A stretch of 64,000 nt of DNA, taken from NCBI GenBank assembly GCA_020697255.1, contig JAJFBE010000010.1:1-64000 (forward strand). The letters run 5' to 3'. A program made the position numbers and the translations under genes. Origin of the DNA: Burkholderiales bacterium (GTDB lineage: Bacteria > Pseudomonadota > Gammaproteobacteria > Burkholderiales > UBA11063). Every line of letters starts with the position of its first letter. Position 1 is the first letter of the stretch. This document shows positions 25,578-34,772 of the stretch, in pieces. Under the pieces are notes generated by a model that was not told the DNA's origin, did no database searches, and saw nothing but the letters and a program-made list of their open reading frames with translations.

Positions 25578-26828
25578 TTACACAACTTCTAATAGTTCAT
25601 TTAAGTCAGTAGTATATCTTTTTGAAAGGAATCTTTGCTCCATTTTCCAAGCATCAGATAAATTAGCAGATGCTAATTTTATAGCTGATTTACCAAAACG
25701 CATTCTAACTTTCTCCACAGCAGGCAATACTTTGTCATGCTTAATATTAGTATTGTCAAATAGATCTTTTGTTACATATTCTCCTGTTATTAAGCCATTT
25801 ACTATAACGCCACATTTTTTATACTTAATATCAGGTTTATAGATAGCATCTAATGCCCTATCTATATATGAACTGATATACCGAAAGCTATCTAATGCTG
25901 AGGGAATTGCAATCTCTATAGAAGTGGAGAAGTAGTTATCCTTAAATCTATTAGTACGGGCGCAAAATATAATTTGCCTGGCAAATAAGTTTTGCTTACG
26001 CATCTTGCCGCATACATTTTCTATATGGTAGATAAAGGCAGACTTTAAATCATCACGACTAGTAACTTCGTGATCAAAGTTTCTGGATGAAATTATATGC
26101 CTATTTGCTTTTTTGAGTTCTTCTAAATCAATACATTTTATGCCGTTTAATTCTTGAACCACCCGTTCCATATTAATATTAAAAATCTTCCTTATATGTG
26201 AAGGATTAGCAATTTTTAGATCATAAACGGTATTTATATTCATCTGTTTAAGCTTCCTGGATACCCTCCAGCCTACTCCCCATACCTCTGCAACATCGGT
26301 TATTTGCATAGCTTTATTTACCCGAGTTTCCCCTAGTTCTTCTAGATTGCATACATTATCCAAAAATTTATGCTTTTTTGCCAGGTAATTAGCAAATTTA
26401 GCTAAAACTTTAGTGGATCCTAAGCCAACTGAAATTGGTATACTTGTCCATTGCATTACAGTTGTTCTCATCTTTTCAGAATAAGCCGTTAAATTATCTA
26501 TACCATTTAAATCAAGAAAAGACTCATCGATACTATATATTTCCTGGCTCACCGCAAAATTACCTAATATTGACATTACCCGTTTAGACATACTGTTATA
26601 TAAAGCATAATTGCTGCTAAATATCTGTACGCCATATTTATCACAAATTTCTTTTATTTGATAATAAGGAACTCCCATTTTAACCCCTAATACTTTTGAT
26701 GCATTTGATCTACTAATTACAGCACCATCTTGGTTACTTAGTACTATTATGGGTTTTTCCTTTAGTTCTGGACGAAATATTGTTTCGCAAGAAGCATAAA
26801 AATTATTACAATCAACTAGCGCTATCAA
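25578..26828 (-). CDS. umuC: Y-family DNA polymerase, UmuC type
   Basis: A 416-residue translesion polymerase. Catalytic residues are Asp6 (ALVDCNNF), Asp101 and Glu102 (SIDESF), matching UmuC numbering. The helix-hairpin-helix region (VWGVGWRVSRKLKQM) and the C-terminal DUF4113 are present, so it is full length. The start is TTG, preceded by AAAGG. It forms polymerase V with processed UmuD, which is encoded at 37180. It is the last gene of a compact three-gene transcript with the genes at 27555 and 26838 (gaps of 6 and 9 bases). Fragments of a second umuC lie on both sides (21.1 and 28.3 kb). Confidence 0.95.
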   Translation of the reverse strand: MIALVDCNNFYASCETIFRPELKEKPIIVLSNQDGAVISRSNASKVLGVKMGVPYYQIKEICDKYGVQIFSSNYALYNSMSKRVMSILGNFAVSQEIYSIDESFLDLNGIDNLTAYSEKMRTTVMQWTSIPISVGLGSTKVLAKFANYLAKKHKFLDNVCNLEELGETRVNKAMQITDVAEVWGVGWRVSRKLKQMNINTVYDLKIANPSHIRKIFNINMERVVQELNGIKCIDLEELKKANRHIISSRNFDHEVTSRDDLKSAFIYHIENVCGKMRKQNLFARQIIFCARTNRFKDNYFSTSIEIAIPSALDSFRYISSYIDRALDAIYKPDIKYKKCGVIVNGLITGEYVTKDLFDNTNIKHDKVLPAVEKVRMRFGKSAIKLASANLSDAWKMEQRFLSKRYTTDLNELLEVV

Positions 26829-26837
26829 GTTTTACCT

Positions 26838-27548
26838 TTAAATATCATATTCTTTACTAATAGTTTCGGCTACAAGTTCATCAGCATTATTCAATAACGG
26901 TGCTCCGTGTGCACTTAGAAGATGACGAAATTCTAATGTCTTAAGCCGCCTAAAATCTGAAGAATGAACATTACATGCTTGTTTCCAGACATTTGAGATA
27001 CTTGCGGCACCAAAAAACCCTTGTTCTTGATATAGTTTTGCAGTTTCAGTACTAAAAAATTGGTCTGGAGCTAACCAGTTTTTTATGCTGTCGCATGTGA
27101 TCAGTATCCCGTTTTGTTGTGAAAGGTGTAGTATTGCTTCTGGAAATCTTGATGTTTCAAAAATAAATACGGAACAATTAGGAATAGGCATTTGTCCGTT
27201 TGAAGTAAGATATATATCTATATTCCTATTATTGTCTTGAATCATTCCCTCTAATGCCCATAATTTTGCATTATAGCGATCAAGATAGAAAGCATCATCT
27301 CTACCATGGAAAGCACCAATTCTAATTACATTGCTAACGTCCCCTAGTGCATCCAAGCAAGCTAGCCCTTTATCATCAAGCCGTACTGTATTTATAAGTG
27401 AAAGTTTGCCATTATCTCGAATGATGACCATATTTCTGCTATGCTGTAGTTTCGCATTATTATGATGCGTTATATTTGTACCTGTAACAAAGAAAATATT
27501 AGGGAAAATTTCTTTTATTTCACTATGAGGCCAAACTTGTGAATACAT
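26838..27548 (-). CDS. Metallo-beta-lactamase-fold-like protein
   Basis: A 236-residue protein with a pattern reminiscent of the metallo-beta-lactamase fold (N-terminal strand NIFFVTG, IRDNGKLSLINTVRL, GAFHGRDDAFYLDRY, LSAHGAPL). The classical HxHxDH zinc motif is not present, so it may bind metal differently or be non-catalytic. It sits between the P-loop kinase and umuC, with its GGAG overlapping the end of the upstream gene, which points to translational coupling. Function unknown. Confidence 0.55.
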   Translation of the reverse strand: MYSQVWPHSEIKEIFPNIFFVTGTNITHHNNAKLQHSRNMVIIRDNGKLSLINTVRLDDKGLACLDALGDVSNVIRIGAFHGRDDAFYLDRYNAKLWALEGMIQDNNRNIDIYLTSNGQMPIPNCSVFIFETSRFPEAILHLSQQNGILITCDSIKNWLAPDQFFSTETAKLYQEQGFFGAASISNVWKQACNVHSSDFRRLKTLEFRHLLSAHGAPLLNNADELVAETISKEYDI

Positions 27549-27554
27549 ATACTT

Positions 27555-28154
27555 TTACTCCATTTCACTAATACAATTTTCTAATTTTTTTATTCTCATC
27601 ATTCTATCACCCCAAAGTTCAATAATTCTTGGGTTATTATGTCCAGGAAATATATCACATATATCATCACGATATATTTTTTTAAAACATTCGTCCACTG
27701 CTTTGCGATAAGCGGGATTTTCCTCAGAATATTTTATTAAATGCTCTTCTGTAATAGGTAAAAATACTATTAAATCTATATTTTTCAATGCTGCTTTAAC
27801 GTCAAAAAATCTTTCAGAAATTTCACTATCATTAATATCTATAGATTCTTGGTCGGCTATATACATAGCATAAGCGATAAAATCTACCGGGCATCTATCA
27901 AAAATAATATTAGGCTCATTCGCATACTCATTTAATTGACGTATACTATAATCAATTTGTTCTTTAAAGCTATCAAGACTAGGTTCTAATGATAATTCCA
28001 TCACGCCCTCATCTTGTAATTTATAATATGGCTCAATCTCAAATTTATAATCAGGGTGGTTTTTGATAAAATCTGCAATTAACGTGCTTTTACCCATAAA
28101 ATGGGTACCAGATACAGCAATTCGAATGATAAACTCCTCATTTAAAATTTTCAC
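27555..28154 (-). CDS. P-loop NTPase, NadR-kinase-like
   Basis: A 199-residue P-loop protein with Walker A GTHFMGKST (residues 16-24) and FDRCPVDFIAYAMY as the Walker B/lid region. It resembles the ribosylnicotinamide-kinase part of NadR and other AAA_28 proteins that phosphorylate small molecules. No adenylyltransferase domain is present. It heads the transcript ending in umuC. The ribosome-binding site before the ATG at 28154 is weak, while GAGGAG lies inside the first codons, so an internal start is possible. Confidence 0.75.
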   Translation of the reverse strand: MKILNEEFIIRIAVSGTHFMGKSTLIADFIKNHPDYKFEIEPYYKLQDEGVMELSLEPSLDSFKEQIDYSIRQLNEYANEPNIIFDRCPVDFIAYAMYIADQESIDINDSEISERFFDVKAALKNIDLIVFLPITEEHLIKYSEENPAYRKAVDECFKKIYRDDICDIFPGHNNPRIIELWGDRMMRIKKLENCISEME

Positions 28155-28191
28155 TTATCTCAGCAATTGAAATGTTATAACTATTCATTTT

Positions 28192-28262
28192 ACCATAAAG
28201 CAATAGTATAAGCTTCAAATCCTATATTGCATTTATCAAATTTTAATTCCACATAATCATTT
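28192..28262 (-). repeat. 70-bp repeat shared with 32281-32352
   Basis: The segment from ttaccataaagcaata to cataatca aligns with 32281-32352 over its full length with scattered changes. On the minus strand both can be read as DYxELxFDxCxI. One copy is joined to the umuC 5' fragment, the other to an unrelated remnant. Confidence 0.7.
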
Positions 28263-28384
28263 GATCTACTAATTACAGCACCATCTTGATTACTCAGTAC
28301 TATCAATGGTTTTTCCTTTAGTTGAGGACGAAATGCTCTTTCGCATTAAGCATAAAAATTATTACAATCAACTAAAGCAAACAT
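28250..28384 (-). pseudogene. umuC 5' fragment
   Basis: From ATG at 28384: FALVDCNNFYA, an in-frame TAA, then CERAFRPQLKEKPLIVLSNQ and DGAVISRSN. This matches the first 42 residues of the intact umuC at 25578 with a stop at codon 13. After SN the sequence diverges into the 70-bp repeat. Confidence 0.88.
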
Positions 28385-28450
28385 TTAATCCTATTTTTTG
28401 TAACCCTTCTTGCTTGGTTTAGTATATTCTTTTGTTCCTCAGGCAGTTTT

Positions 28451-29740
28451 TTACCTGCCCGGTTTATATATATAGCGATTTAGCAGATTTTGACTCAAAA
28501 AAAATGTAGCACTAAAAATACTACGTTGTTCCTCGCTATGCCCCATTGGCATTGTCATATCATGTACTGGTGCTAAAAGTCTTACAGCTAGTTCATAATC
28601 CTTATTTAAGTAGGCAAGGCACCCTTTCAATATTTGAAGAGCAATCGTATTCCATGCATAATACTTTGATGAAGATTTGTCAAAACCATTGGAAAATAGC
28701 TCGAAATCAACTAATGCTAAATTTGCTTTGTATGGGTTAACTCGTGCAAGAGTTAAAATTGCTGTTACAGTTAAATACGGAGTAAAATAATCTCTGGTAA
28801 AAGGTTCAGCATGATTTGCCAGATCTTGCCATAATTCATCAATATTACTTGCACAATCAACCCTTCTTTCTTTAATTGCAAGCTCAATATTCCATAAGGT
28901 CAAAAAAGCATTATTTTGTTCAGAACAGGAATTTTTGGAGCCTCCCCAAATATACTTGTGATAATTATGAAGAATTAAGTTTATATCACAACTTGGCTGC
29001 TGTAAGTATAAGCTACATAGATGCATCCAATTGTGTACTTCAAAAAAGCGATTATATAAAGGCCAACAGATACTATACTCTTCTAGCTGGCAAATCCCTT
29101 CTTTTACTTTATCAGGCATGATTAAATGAGCGTAAACATGTTGTAAGCGAGCATTTTGCGGGTCTTTTTCTAATGCTCCTTTAATAAGAGACAGCCCTTG
29201 GTCTTCTCTATTTATATGTGCATATAAAAATGCTAACATAGCTAGAAAATCAAGGTCATTTTTATGATATTTACTAAGGAACTCGTAGGGTTTTAATAAT
29301 TCATTTATTTTCCCCGCTACAAAGCCTACTGGTTCTAACATTGAAATAGCTAATTTGTCTTGCGGATTAAGATATACCAAATCACAATAAAGAAAAAATG
29401 CTGCTTCTAAGTCATTATTTTGCAAAAGAAGTAATGCTTTGTAATGCATTTGCCGGGCCAAATCAAGATCTTCAAATTTAATTCTGCTTAAGTATTTAGG
29501 AAAATTAGATTGGATAGTCTGAGTAGATACTGAGAAAAAATACATTATTGCCGCTAATATTTGTATATCAGGATTTTTTGGATAGGTGTCTGCCATAACC
29601 GGCAATAACTTTTCCAGACCGCCTTTTTTACTCATAAAAATATCAATTATACTATTAATTGCACTAGTTTCTTCTGGAGAAACTGCAATATTAATAGTTG
29701 ATAAACTGTTATTTTTGCATAATGTTGTGTCTGTAAGCAT
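28451..29740 (-). CDS. TTC38-like tetratricopeptide repeat protein
   Basis: About 429 residues of alpha-helical repeats. The features ARLQHVYAHLIM, EGICQLEEYS-x-CW and HNWMHLCSLYL match the layout of the TTC38 family (TPR proteins with conserved His-rich helices). They normally carry no signal peptide. Its biochemical role is unknown; TPRs mediate protein contacts. I prefer the ATG at 29740 over 29782 because the latter would overlap the cupin gene by 20 bases. It is probably co-transcribed with the cupin gene upstream. Confidence 0.7.
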   Translation of the reverse strand: MLTDTTLCKNNSLSTINIAVSPEETSAINSIIDIFMSKKGGLEKLLPVMADTYPKNPDIQILAAIMYFFSVSTQTIQSNFPKYLSRIKFEDLDLARQMHYKALLLLQNNDLEAAFFLYCDLVYLNPQDKLAISMLEPVGFVAGKINELLKPYEFLSKYHKNDLDFLAMLAFLYAHINREDQGLSLIKGALEKDPQNARLQHVYAHLIMPDKVKEGICQLEEYSICWPLYNRFFEVHNWMHLCSLYLQQPSCDINLILHNYHKYIWGGSKNSCSEQNNAFLTLWNIELAIKERRVDCASNIDELWQDLANHAEPFTRDYFTPYLTVTAILTLARVNPYKANLALVDFELFSNGFDKSSSKYYAWNTIALQILKGCLAYLNKDYELAVRLLAPVHDMTMPMGHSEEQRSIFSATFFLSQNLLNRYIYKPGR

Positions 29741-29762
29741 ACCGATCTTTCCCAGAAATATT

Positions 29763-30266
29763 TTATGTACTAAGAGCACCAATCATAACACATACCATTA
29801 CACAATCTATCTCGCCACGATTGTGCCAAGCATGCACATTACCCTTCTGGACTACGGTATCGCCCGGCTTTAGCGTTTTTTCTTCTCCATTATCTAAAAT
29901 TAAGGTTGCTTCACCTTCTAGTAAAACCAAGTAATCAATAGTATCTGTTCTATGCATACCAAAATTTTTTATATCCACCTCACGGCCTAAAGAGCTTTGA
30001 TGAGCAAGGAGTTTTTTTAACGGAGGTAGGCGCATAGTACAAAATCGTACTGTCCCCGGAGTAATGTTGAAATCATATGTCTCATCTTTATGATGTTCGT
30101 CATGTATGCTCGGTGCTCCACTTTTTGTTTTCCATAACTCAACATTATTAAATCCCGGCCATTCACCTTCCATAGTAAAAGTTACTGGTGGTGTGTCATC
30201 AGATTCAAAAAATGCCTTACCATCTTTATCAATACTTGTTACAATTCTTCGTAATAGTTTACTCAT
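29763..30266 (-). CDS. Cupin-domain protein
   Basis: A 167-residue single-domain cupin. The second half has the cupin core: a FGMHRTDTIDYLVLLEGEAT strand set, LKPGDTVVQKGNVHAWHN and a final hydrophobic strand. Metal ligands would be His in MHRTDT, Glu in EGEAT and His in NVHAW. Probably a sugar- or polyketide-modifying enzyme or sensor; the substrate is unknown. Begins a transcript with the TPR protein. Confidence 0.85.
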   Translation of the reverse strand: MSKLLRRIVTSIDKDGKAFFESDDTPPVTFTMEGEWPGFNNVELWKTKSGAPSIHDEHHKDETYDFNITPGTVRFCTMRLPPLKKLLAHQSSLGREVDIKNFGMHRTDTIDYLVLLEGEATLILDNGEEKTLKPGDTVVQKGNVHAWHNRGEIDCVMVCVMIGALST

Positions 30267-30360
30267 TTATTTAATCCCCACGAATTAATAATATATCTAA
30301 TTTTAATATAGCTCTAGTATAACCCATATTTTAACCTAAACCGGAGTAATAAAACTTACT

Positions 30361-30684
30361 TTATATTGAAGAATAATGAGTTAGTGCCCATGCATCATAC
30401 ACTGGCCACTCATATGGATGGGCTTGTTTTAAAGCAGCTATAACGTTGTCTATATCTTTTTCTAAACATATAGTTTCTACACGATATTCCTCTACCCTAC
30501 TTAGTTGATGTTTCTTACCAATAAAAGGAGAGCTCCCATCAAGAGGTTCAAATTGCCCTGTCCCAACAGTTTCCCAACTACAGTTTTTATAAGCTCCATA
30601 TTTACCGGCGCCAGCTAAAAATACAGCTTCTTTGACTTCTTCAAGATGGGTTTTAGGAACATAAAATATAAATTTTAAAATCAT
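30361..30684 (-). CDS. Stand-alone NIF3/YqfO C-terminal-like domain
   Basis: A 107-residue protein with FYVPKTHLEEVKEAVFLAGA, GKYGAYKNCSWETVGTGQF, FEPLDGSSPFIG and a final AHPYEWPVYD. This is the CutA-like insert domain of NIF3/YqfO proteins, found alone in many proteobacteria. It lacks the flanking NIF3 metal-binding domains. Function unknown. The start has AAGGAAAAAA upstream. Confidence 0.85.
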   Translation of the reverse strand: MILKFIFYVPKTHLEEVKEAVFLAGAGKYGAYKNCSWETVGTGQFEPLDGSSPFIGKKHQLSRVEEYRVETICLEKDIDNVIAALKQAHPYEWPVYDAWALTHYSSI

Positions 30685-30834
30685 TATTTTTTCCTTAAAA
30701 AAACAAAGCTATTTTAACGTGCCTTAGCAAATAAATATTCCAAAATTTTTCTGGGCTTAATAATAAATAAAGTAGCGTATAATTATCTATTAGAGTCTCA
30801 TATAAAAACTAAAATAAAATCTAGCAGGTATAAT

Positions 30835-31374
30835 ATGGAGAAAAAACCAAATATATTATTTATTACCGGCGCATCTGGAGTTGGTAAAACAATGCTTCTA
30901 AAGTCGATAAAACATATTTTAAATCAGCCAGATATTTCTTATTTCCATTTTGATAGTATAGAAGTACCCTCTCAAACAGAAATGATTATAAAATATGGTT
31001 CAGGACGTAACTGGCAGAAGAAGATGACCCATTTTTGGATAAATAAAGCTATTAATGACAATAAAAACCAGTCATTAGCAATTATTGAGGGACAAGTTGA
31101 TCTTCAGATTATAGTAGCTGTTTTTGAAGAATTATTGTTTCAACAATACGAAATTATTCTAATTCATGCGAGTAAAAATATAAGAAATAAAAGACTTAAT
31201 GAAGAAAGAAATCAGGCTTATCTGGCTAGTGAGGAAATGGAAGAGTGGGCTGCTCATCTTAGGCAACAAGCCAACCATTTAAATAAATACGTTATAGACA
31301 CTACTAATAATGATATAGAAAAAAATACTCTATTAATTATAAAATATCTAAAAAACCTAAAGTATTTAAAATAA
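30835..31374 (+). CDS. P-loop ATPase, small kinase-like
   Basis: A 179-residue P-loop protein with Walker A GASGVGKT (residues 12-19) and a Walker B-like strand LAIIEGQV. It resembles small adenylate-kinase-type or AAA_33 ATPases. The substrate is unknown. The only plus-strand gene in this part, it converges with the DUF72 gene, with 3 bases between stops. Start at 30835 lacks a strong ribosome-binding site. Confidence 0.75.
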   Translation: MEKKPNILFITGASGVGKTMLLKSIKHILNQPDISYFHFDSIEVPSQTEMIIKYGSGRNWQKKMTHFWINKAINDNKNQSLAIIEGQVDLQIIVAVFEELLFQQYEIILIHASKNIRNKRLNEERNQAYLASEEMEEWAAHLRQQANHLNKYVIDTTNNDIEKNTLLIIKYLKNLKYLK

Positions 31375-31377
31375 GCT

Positions 31378-32091
31378 TTACACTTTGCCTAAAAGCTCTA
31401 GAGCATTTTCAGTTGCAAACCCAAGAGTTGTGTTATTGAAAATACACCAAACATTTCGCTTAGAATTTTTAGATATATCATCTCTCAAGTTTTCAATAAA
31501 TTTCGCAGAATAACTACTTTTGTACAGTTCAGGGAAACCATGAAGTCGATAATACAGTTTTTCAGTTAAATGCTTATATTGTTCTGGTGCAATACAAACT
31601 GGTTCAGGATTAGCAAGAACCCTACCTATTTGGTAATCTACTAATAAGCTGGCAGCTTGATCACTTGCCCAAGATATATGTCGAGGCTCTAAAACAATTG
31701 ATATTGAACATACGCTACGAAGTCTATCAAAAAAATTAGTTGCCACCTTATAGTCGAAGATTAAACTTGGAGGCAGTTGTATAAGAAGCGTTGCCCATTT
31801 GTGTTTTAAACTAGTTATACTAGCCAAGGTGTCATTTAACCGGCTACTTGTATCTTTAAGGCGTGCCTCTTGCGTAAAATATCTTGAGAGCTTTACCGAA
31901 AATCGAAAGTTGTCAGGTGTCAACTTTGCCCATTTTTCGTAAGTCTCAGGCTTGTGGTCTCTATAAAACGAGGAATTAATCTCTACGCAATTAAAGACTC
32001 TGGCATATCTCTCTAAATGAGTACCATCTCCCAAAAAATCTTCACTCAATAACTTGGGAATATTCCATCCTGCAGTTCCAATATAAACCAA
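31378..32091 (-). CDS. DUF72 (YecE-like) protein
   Basis: A 237-residue TIM-barrel-type protein of the YecE/DUF72 family. Landmarks are the N-terminal YIGTAGWNIP, EINSSFYRDHKPETYEKWA, FRFSVKLSRYFT, LLIQLPPSL, VLEPRHISW and the late YYRLHGFPELY. Complete. The family's function is not established; it often lies near stress genes. Convergent with the P-loop ATPase gene. Confidence 0.92.
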   Translation of the reverse strand: MVYIGTAGWNIPKLLSEDFLGDGTHLERYARVFNCVEINSSFYRDHKPETYEKWAKLTPDNFRFSVKLSRYFTQEARLKDTSSRLNDTLASITSLKHKWATLLIQLPPSLIFDYKVATNFFDRLRSVCSISIVLEPRHISWASDQAASLLVDYQIGRVLANPEPVCIAPEQYKHLTEKLYYRLHGFPELYKSSYSAKFIENLRDDISKNSKRNVWCIFNNTTLGFATENALELLGKV

Positions 32092-32140
32092 ATTTATCCC
32101 CTTTTACTATAATAAACCTACATTACAGGAAAATAAAAGC

Positions 32141-32255
32141 TCACTTACCAGTTACTATATCTGCTATAGCTTCACCAATTGTTTCCATCACTTCTTTGTC
32201 CTTTATTTTTGCAGTATTTGCAATAACCTTTTTACCAATATCAGGATTACGTTAG
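32141..32255 (-). pseudogene. C-terminal gene fragment, family unknown
   Basis: Minus-strand open stretch ending NPDIGKKVIANTAKIKDK, then EVMETIGEAIADIVTGK and a stop at 32141. It has no start and joins the 70-bp repeat unit at its 5' side. It is the tail of an unrecognised lost gene. Confidence 0.5.
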
Positions 32256-32280
32256 CTTGCTTATTAGCAAAAGTATTTTA

Positions 32281-32352
32281 CCATATAGTAATATATTATA
32301 AGGATGCAACCATATATCACATATATCAAATTCTAATTCCCCATAATCAAAC
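32281..32352 (-). repeat. 70-bp repeat shared with 28192-28262
   Basis: Second copy of the repeat. Here it begins with ATG (MFDYGELEFDICDIW) and runs to a TAA near 32253, directly against the fragment at 32141-32255. The two copies flank a 4-kb block of genes (TPR protein, cupin, NIF3-like, P-loop ATPase and DUF72). Confidence 0.65.
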
Positions 32353-32394
32353 ATTTTTAATTTTTTATCCTACAGACTTTTATAATATAATTAT

Positions 32395-33711
32395 TTATAA
32401 AAAACTTAGTATGATACCAATGATGAAAGTAATAATTGCGCCAATAACTGCATATTGGACACCTTGATCAAATGAAGTTGATATAGCTGTAATTGTTCCA
32501 AATAAAGCAACTCCAACCAAACTGCCTAGCTGACGCATTGTATTTAAAGTACCAGATGCTATCCCTGTTTCAGTTGGAGCTACAGATTTAATGCTCGCAA
32601 CAGTTGCTGCCGGCATAATAAAAGAGGTTCCAAATCCAATAAACAATAGTGGAGTAATAAAGAAAATATAATTTAAATTATACTTTATTACAATAAAAAT
32701 CCCCAATAACCCCAGTGTACTTATTGCAAATCCAATAAATATCGTGTATCTGATGCTTAAATAATTCATTACTTTGCCACTTAAGAATGAACCTAATGGC
32801 ACAAAAAACATTAATGGTGAAATAGCCAAACCACTTAAAAGTATTGGATATGATTTTATATGCTGAAAATACATTGGGAGTAGAAATAGCTGCCCATAAA
32901 ACCCCATATTTAGCAAGAATCCAACCAAAATAGAAATATTGAACCCTTTAGAATGAAATAATTTTAATGGTAACATTGGTGACTTAGTAAAGTATTCTGT
33001 AAAAATAAATCCTACAAAACTACAAATAAATAAACAATATGCTAATAGCAATAGATGTTTATTACTAACTTCAATAAGCGCATATGATAAAGCAGCAATG
33101 CTTAGTATGCTAAAAACTTGTCCAAGAGTGTCAAATTTTGCTCTATCTGAATGCGGTGATGGTCTGGCAACCCATTTATTTGTCAAAATAAAACAAACTA
33201 TCCCAAAGGGAATATTGATAAAAAATATTCCGCGCCAGCTAAAGATTGTTGTAATAAATGCACCAAGGATAGGGCCAAATGCTGCAGCAATTCCAGCTAC
33301 TGCAGCCCATATTCCAACAGCTTTAGTTAACTCAACTTTATTACTATAAGAAAAATTTATTAATGAAAGAGATGTCGGCACAAGCAATGCAGCTCCAAAG
33401 CCTTGCAATAATCTTGCAATTAATAAAAATAAAAATGTTGGAGCTATCCCACATAAAAATGAAGCCAATGTAAAAATCACAAGTCCCAATTGAAATATTT
33501 TATGTGCGCCATACCTGTCACTAAAGTACCCTGTTGAAAGTAAAAGTGCTGAAAAAGTTAGAGTGTACGCATCTACAACCCACTCCAAATTACTCAAACC
33601 AATATGCATATCAAGAGATAATGCAGCTATTGCTACATTAACAACGGTCACATCAATTATTACCATAAAATAACCAAAACATAGGGCAATTAATGGTTTG
33701 TAATTATACAT
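32395..33711 (-). CDS. MFS drug exporter, DHA2 (EmrB/QacA) type
   Basis: A 438-residue membrane protein with many hydrophobic segments. It has the DHA2 landmarks VDVTVVNVALP-like [37 protein letters not shown] (motif A region) and LLQGFGAALLVP (motif B region). It is a proton-driven exporter, probably of drugs or toxic organics. It ends slightly earlier than the usual 14-helix members, so the last helix may be short. A LysR regulator gene lies divergently, 101 bases away, and probably controls it. Confidence 0.88.
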   Translation of the reverse strand: MYNYKPLIALCFGYFMVIIDVTVVNVAIAALSLDMHIGLSNLEWVVDAYTLTFSALLLSTGYFSDRYGAHKIFQLGLVIFTLASFLCGIAPTFLFLLIARLLQGFGAALLVPTSLSLINFSYSNKVELTKAVGIWAAVAGIAAAFGPILGAFITTIFSWRGIFFINIPFGIVCFILTNKWVARPSPHSDRAKFDTLGQVFSILSIAALSYALIEVSNKHLLLLAYCLFICSFVGFIFTEYFTKSPMLPLKLFHSKGFNISILVGFLLNMGFYGQLFLLPMYFQHIKSYPILLSGLAISPLMFFVPLGSFLSGKVMNYLSIRYTIFIGFAISTLGLLGIFIVIKYNLNYIFFITPLLFIGFGTSFIMPAATVASIKSVAPTETGIASGTLNTMRQLGSLVGVALFGTITAISTSFDQGVQYAVIGAIITFIIGIILSFL

Positions 33712-33812
33712 AAATACTCGCTTTCAAAAAACACTACCATAATTATATATGTAAATAAATAATTAACATGTTATAATATTTCATAACTGTTGTTGCAATA
33801 AAGGAAACATAT

Positions 33813-34679
33813 ATGTCGGGCCTAGATAGATTTGAATATTTTGCTTGTGTTGCCGAGTTAAATAGCTTAACCAGGGCTGCTACTAAGCTTAAAATGACAA
33901 AAGCTTCTTTAAGCAAGCATATTAAAAAATTAGAACAAGATTACAAAATTGATTTATTTACCCGAAGTGGCCAGAGATTACATTTAACTGCGCAAGGACA
34001 ATTACTGTTGGATCAATGCCGACGCCTGCAAAAGGAGTTGGACGAAACTAGGGCTATTTGTACCGGGTTTCATGATGAACCTGATGGAACATTAAATATT
34101 ACAATATTCGAATATTTTGCCAATAAAATTCTTTTCCCAAAACTACAGCAGTTTTTAAAAATATATCCAAAATTAAAAATGTTAATTAATATAAACGAAC
34201 GTGTTCCAGATTTAGAAAAAGAAAATATTGATTTGGCAATAGGGTTTTCTTTACCCTCACCTAATGAAATAGTTATCCAAAAAAGTATGGGAAAAACACG
34301 TTATGTATTATGTGGGTCGCCAGAATATTTTAAAGAATATGGTGTGCCAGAAGAATTACAAGATTTGCTTCAACATAAATATATTGGACATGTAAGTCGG
34401 CCAAGTTCGCGACTCATTAAATTAAAACCTGAGTATAAATCAAATATTAAGCCCTACCTCATTGTGAATACAGTTGCTGCAATGGTTGAATGTGCAAAAT
34501 CTGGCCTTGGCCTAATCCAAATACCTTTATATATTGCACAGCCCTTATTAGATAATAATCAACTTATAGGAGTTTTAGAAGAATATCAAGCAGTTGATGA
34601 AAACATCTATTATTACTATTCAAAGTTTAGATATGTCCAGCCTAAAGTCAGAAAGTTCATTGATTATTTTTTATTGTAG
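33813..34679 (+). CDS. LysR-family transcription regulator
   Basis: A 288-residue LTTR: N-terminal winged helix (FEYFACVAELNSLTRAA, KLKMTKASLSKHIKKLEQ) and a periplasmic-binding-protein-like effector domain (from about residue 90, with IDLAIGF and GLGLIQIP). It belongs to the CrgA/DsdC-like group by general layout. Placed divergently to the DHA2 exporter, with which it shares the short control region 33712-33812. It likely regulates the exporter and itself; the effector is unknown. Confidence 0.92.
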   Translation: MSGLDRFEYFACVAELNSLTRAATKLKMTKASLSKHIKKLEQDYKIDLFTRSGQRLHLTAQGQLLLDQCRRLQKELDETRAICTGFHDEPDGTLNITIFEYFANKILFPKLQQFLKIYPKLKMLININERVPDLEKENIDLAIGFSLPSPNEIVIQKSMGKTRYVLCGSPEYFKEYGVPEELQDLLQHKYIGHVSRPSSRLIKLKPEYKSNIKPYLIVNTVAAMVECAKSGLGLIQIPLYIAQPLLDNNQLIGVLEEYQAVDENIYYYYSKFRYVQPKVRKFIDYFLL

Positions 34680-34772
34680 CCCATTAAAACGTCCCCTATT
34701 TATCTAAAACAAATGTCTCGTATGGTTTAACATATAGCACTGGAAAATTTATTTTAAAGGCTTAATTTACAG

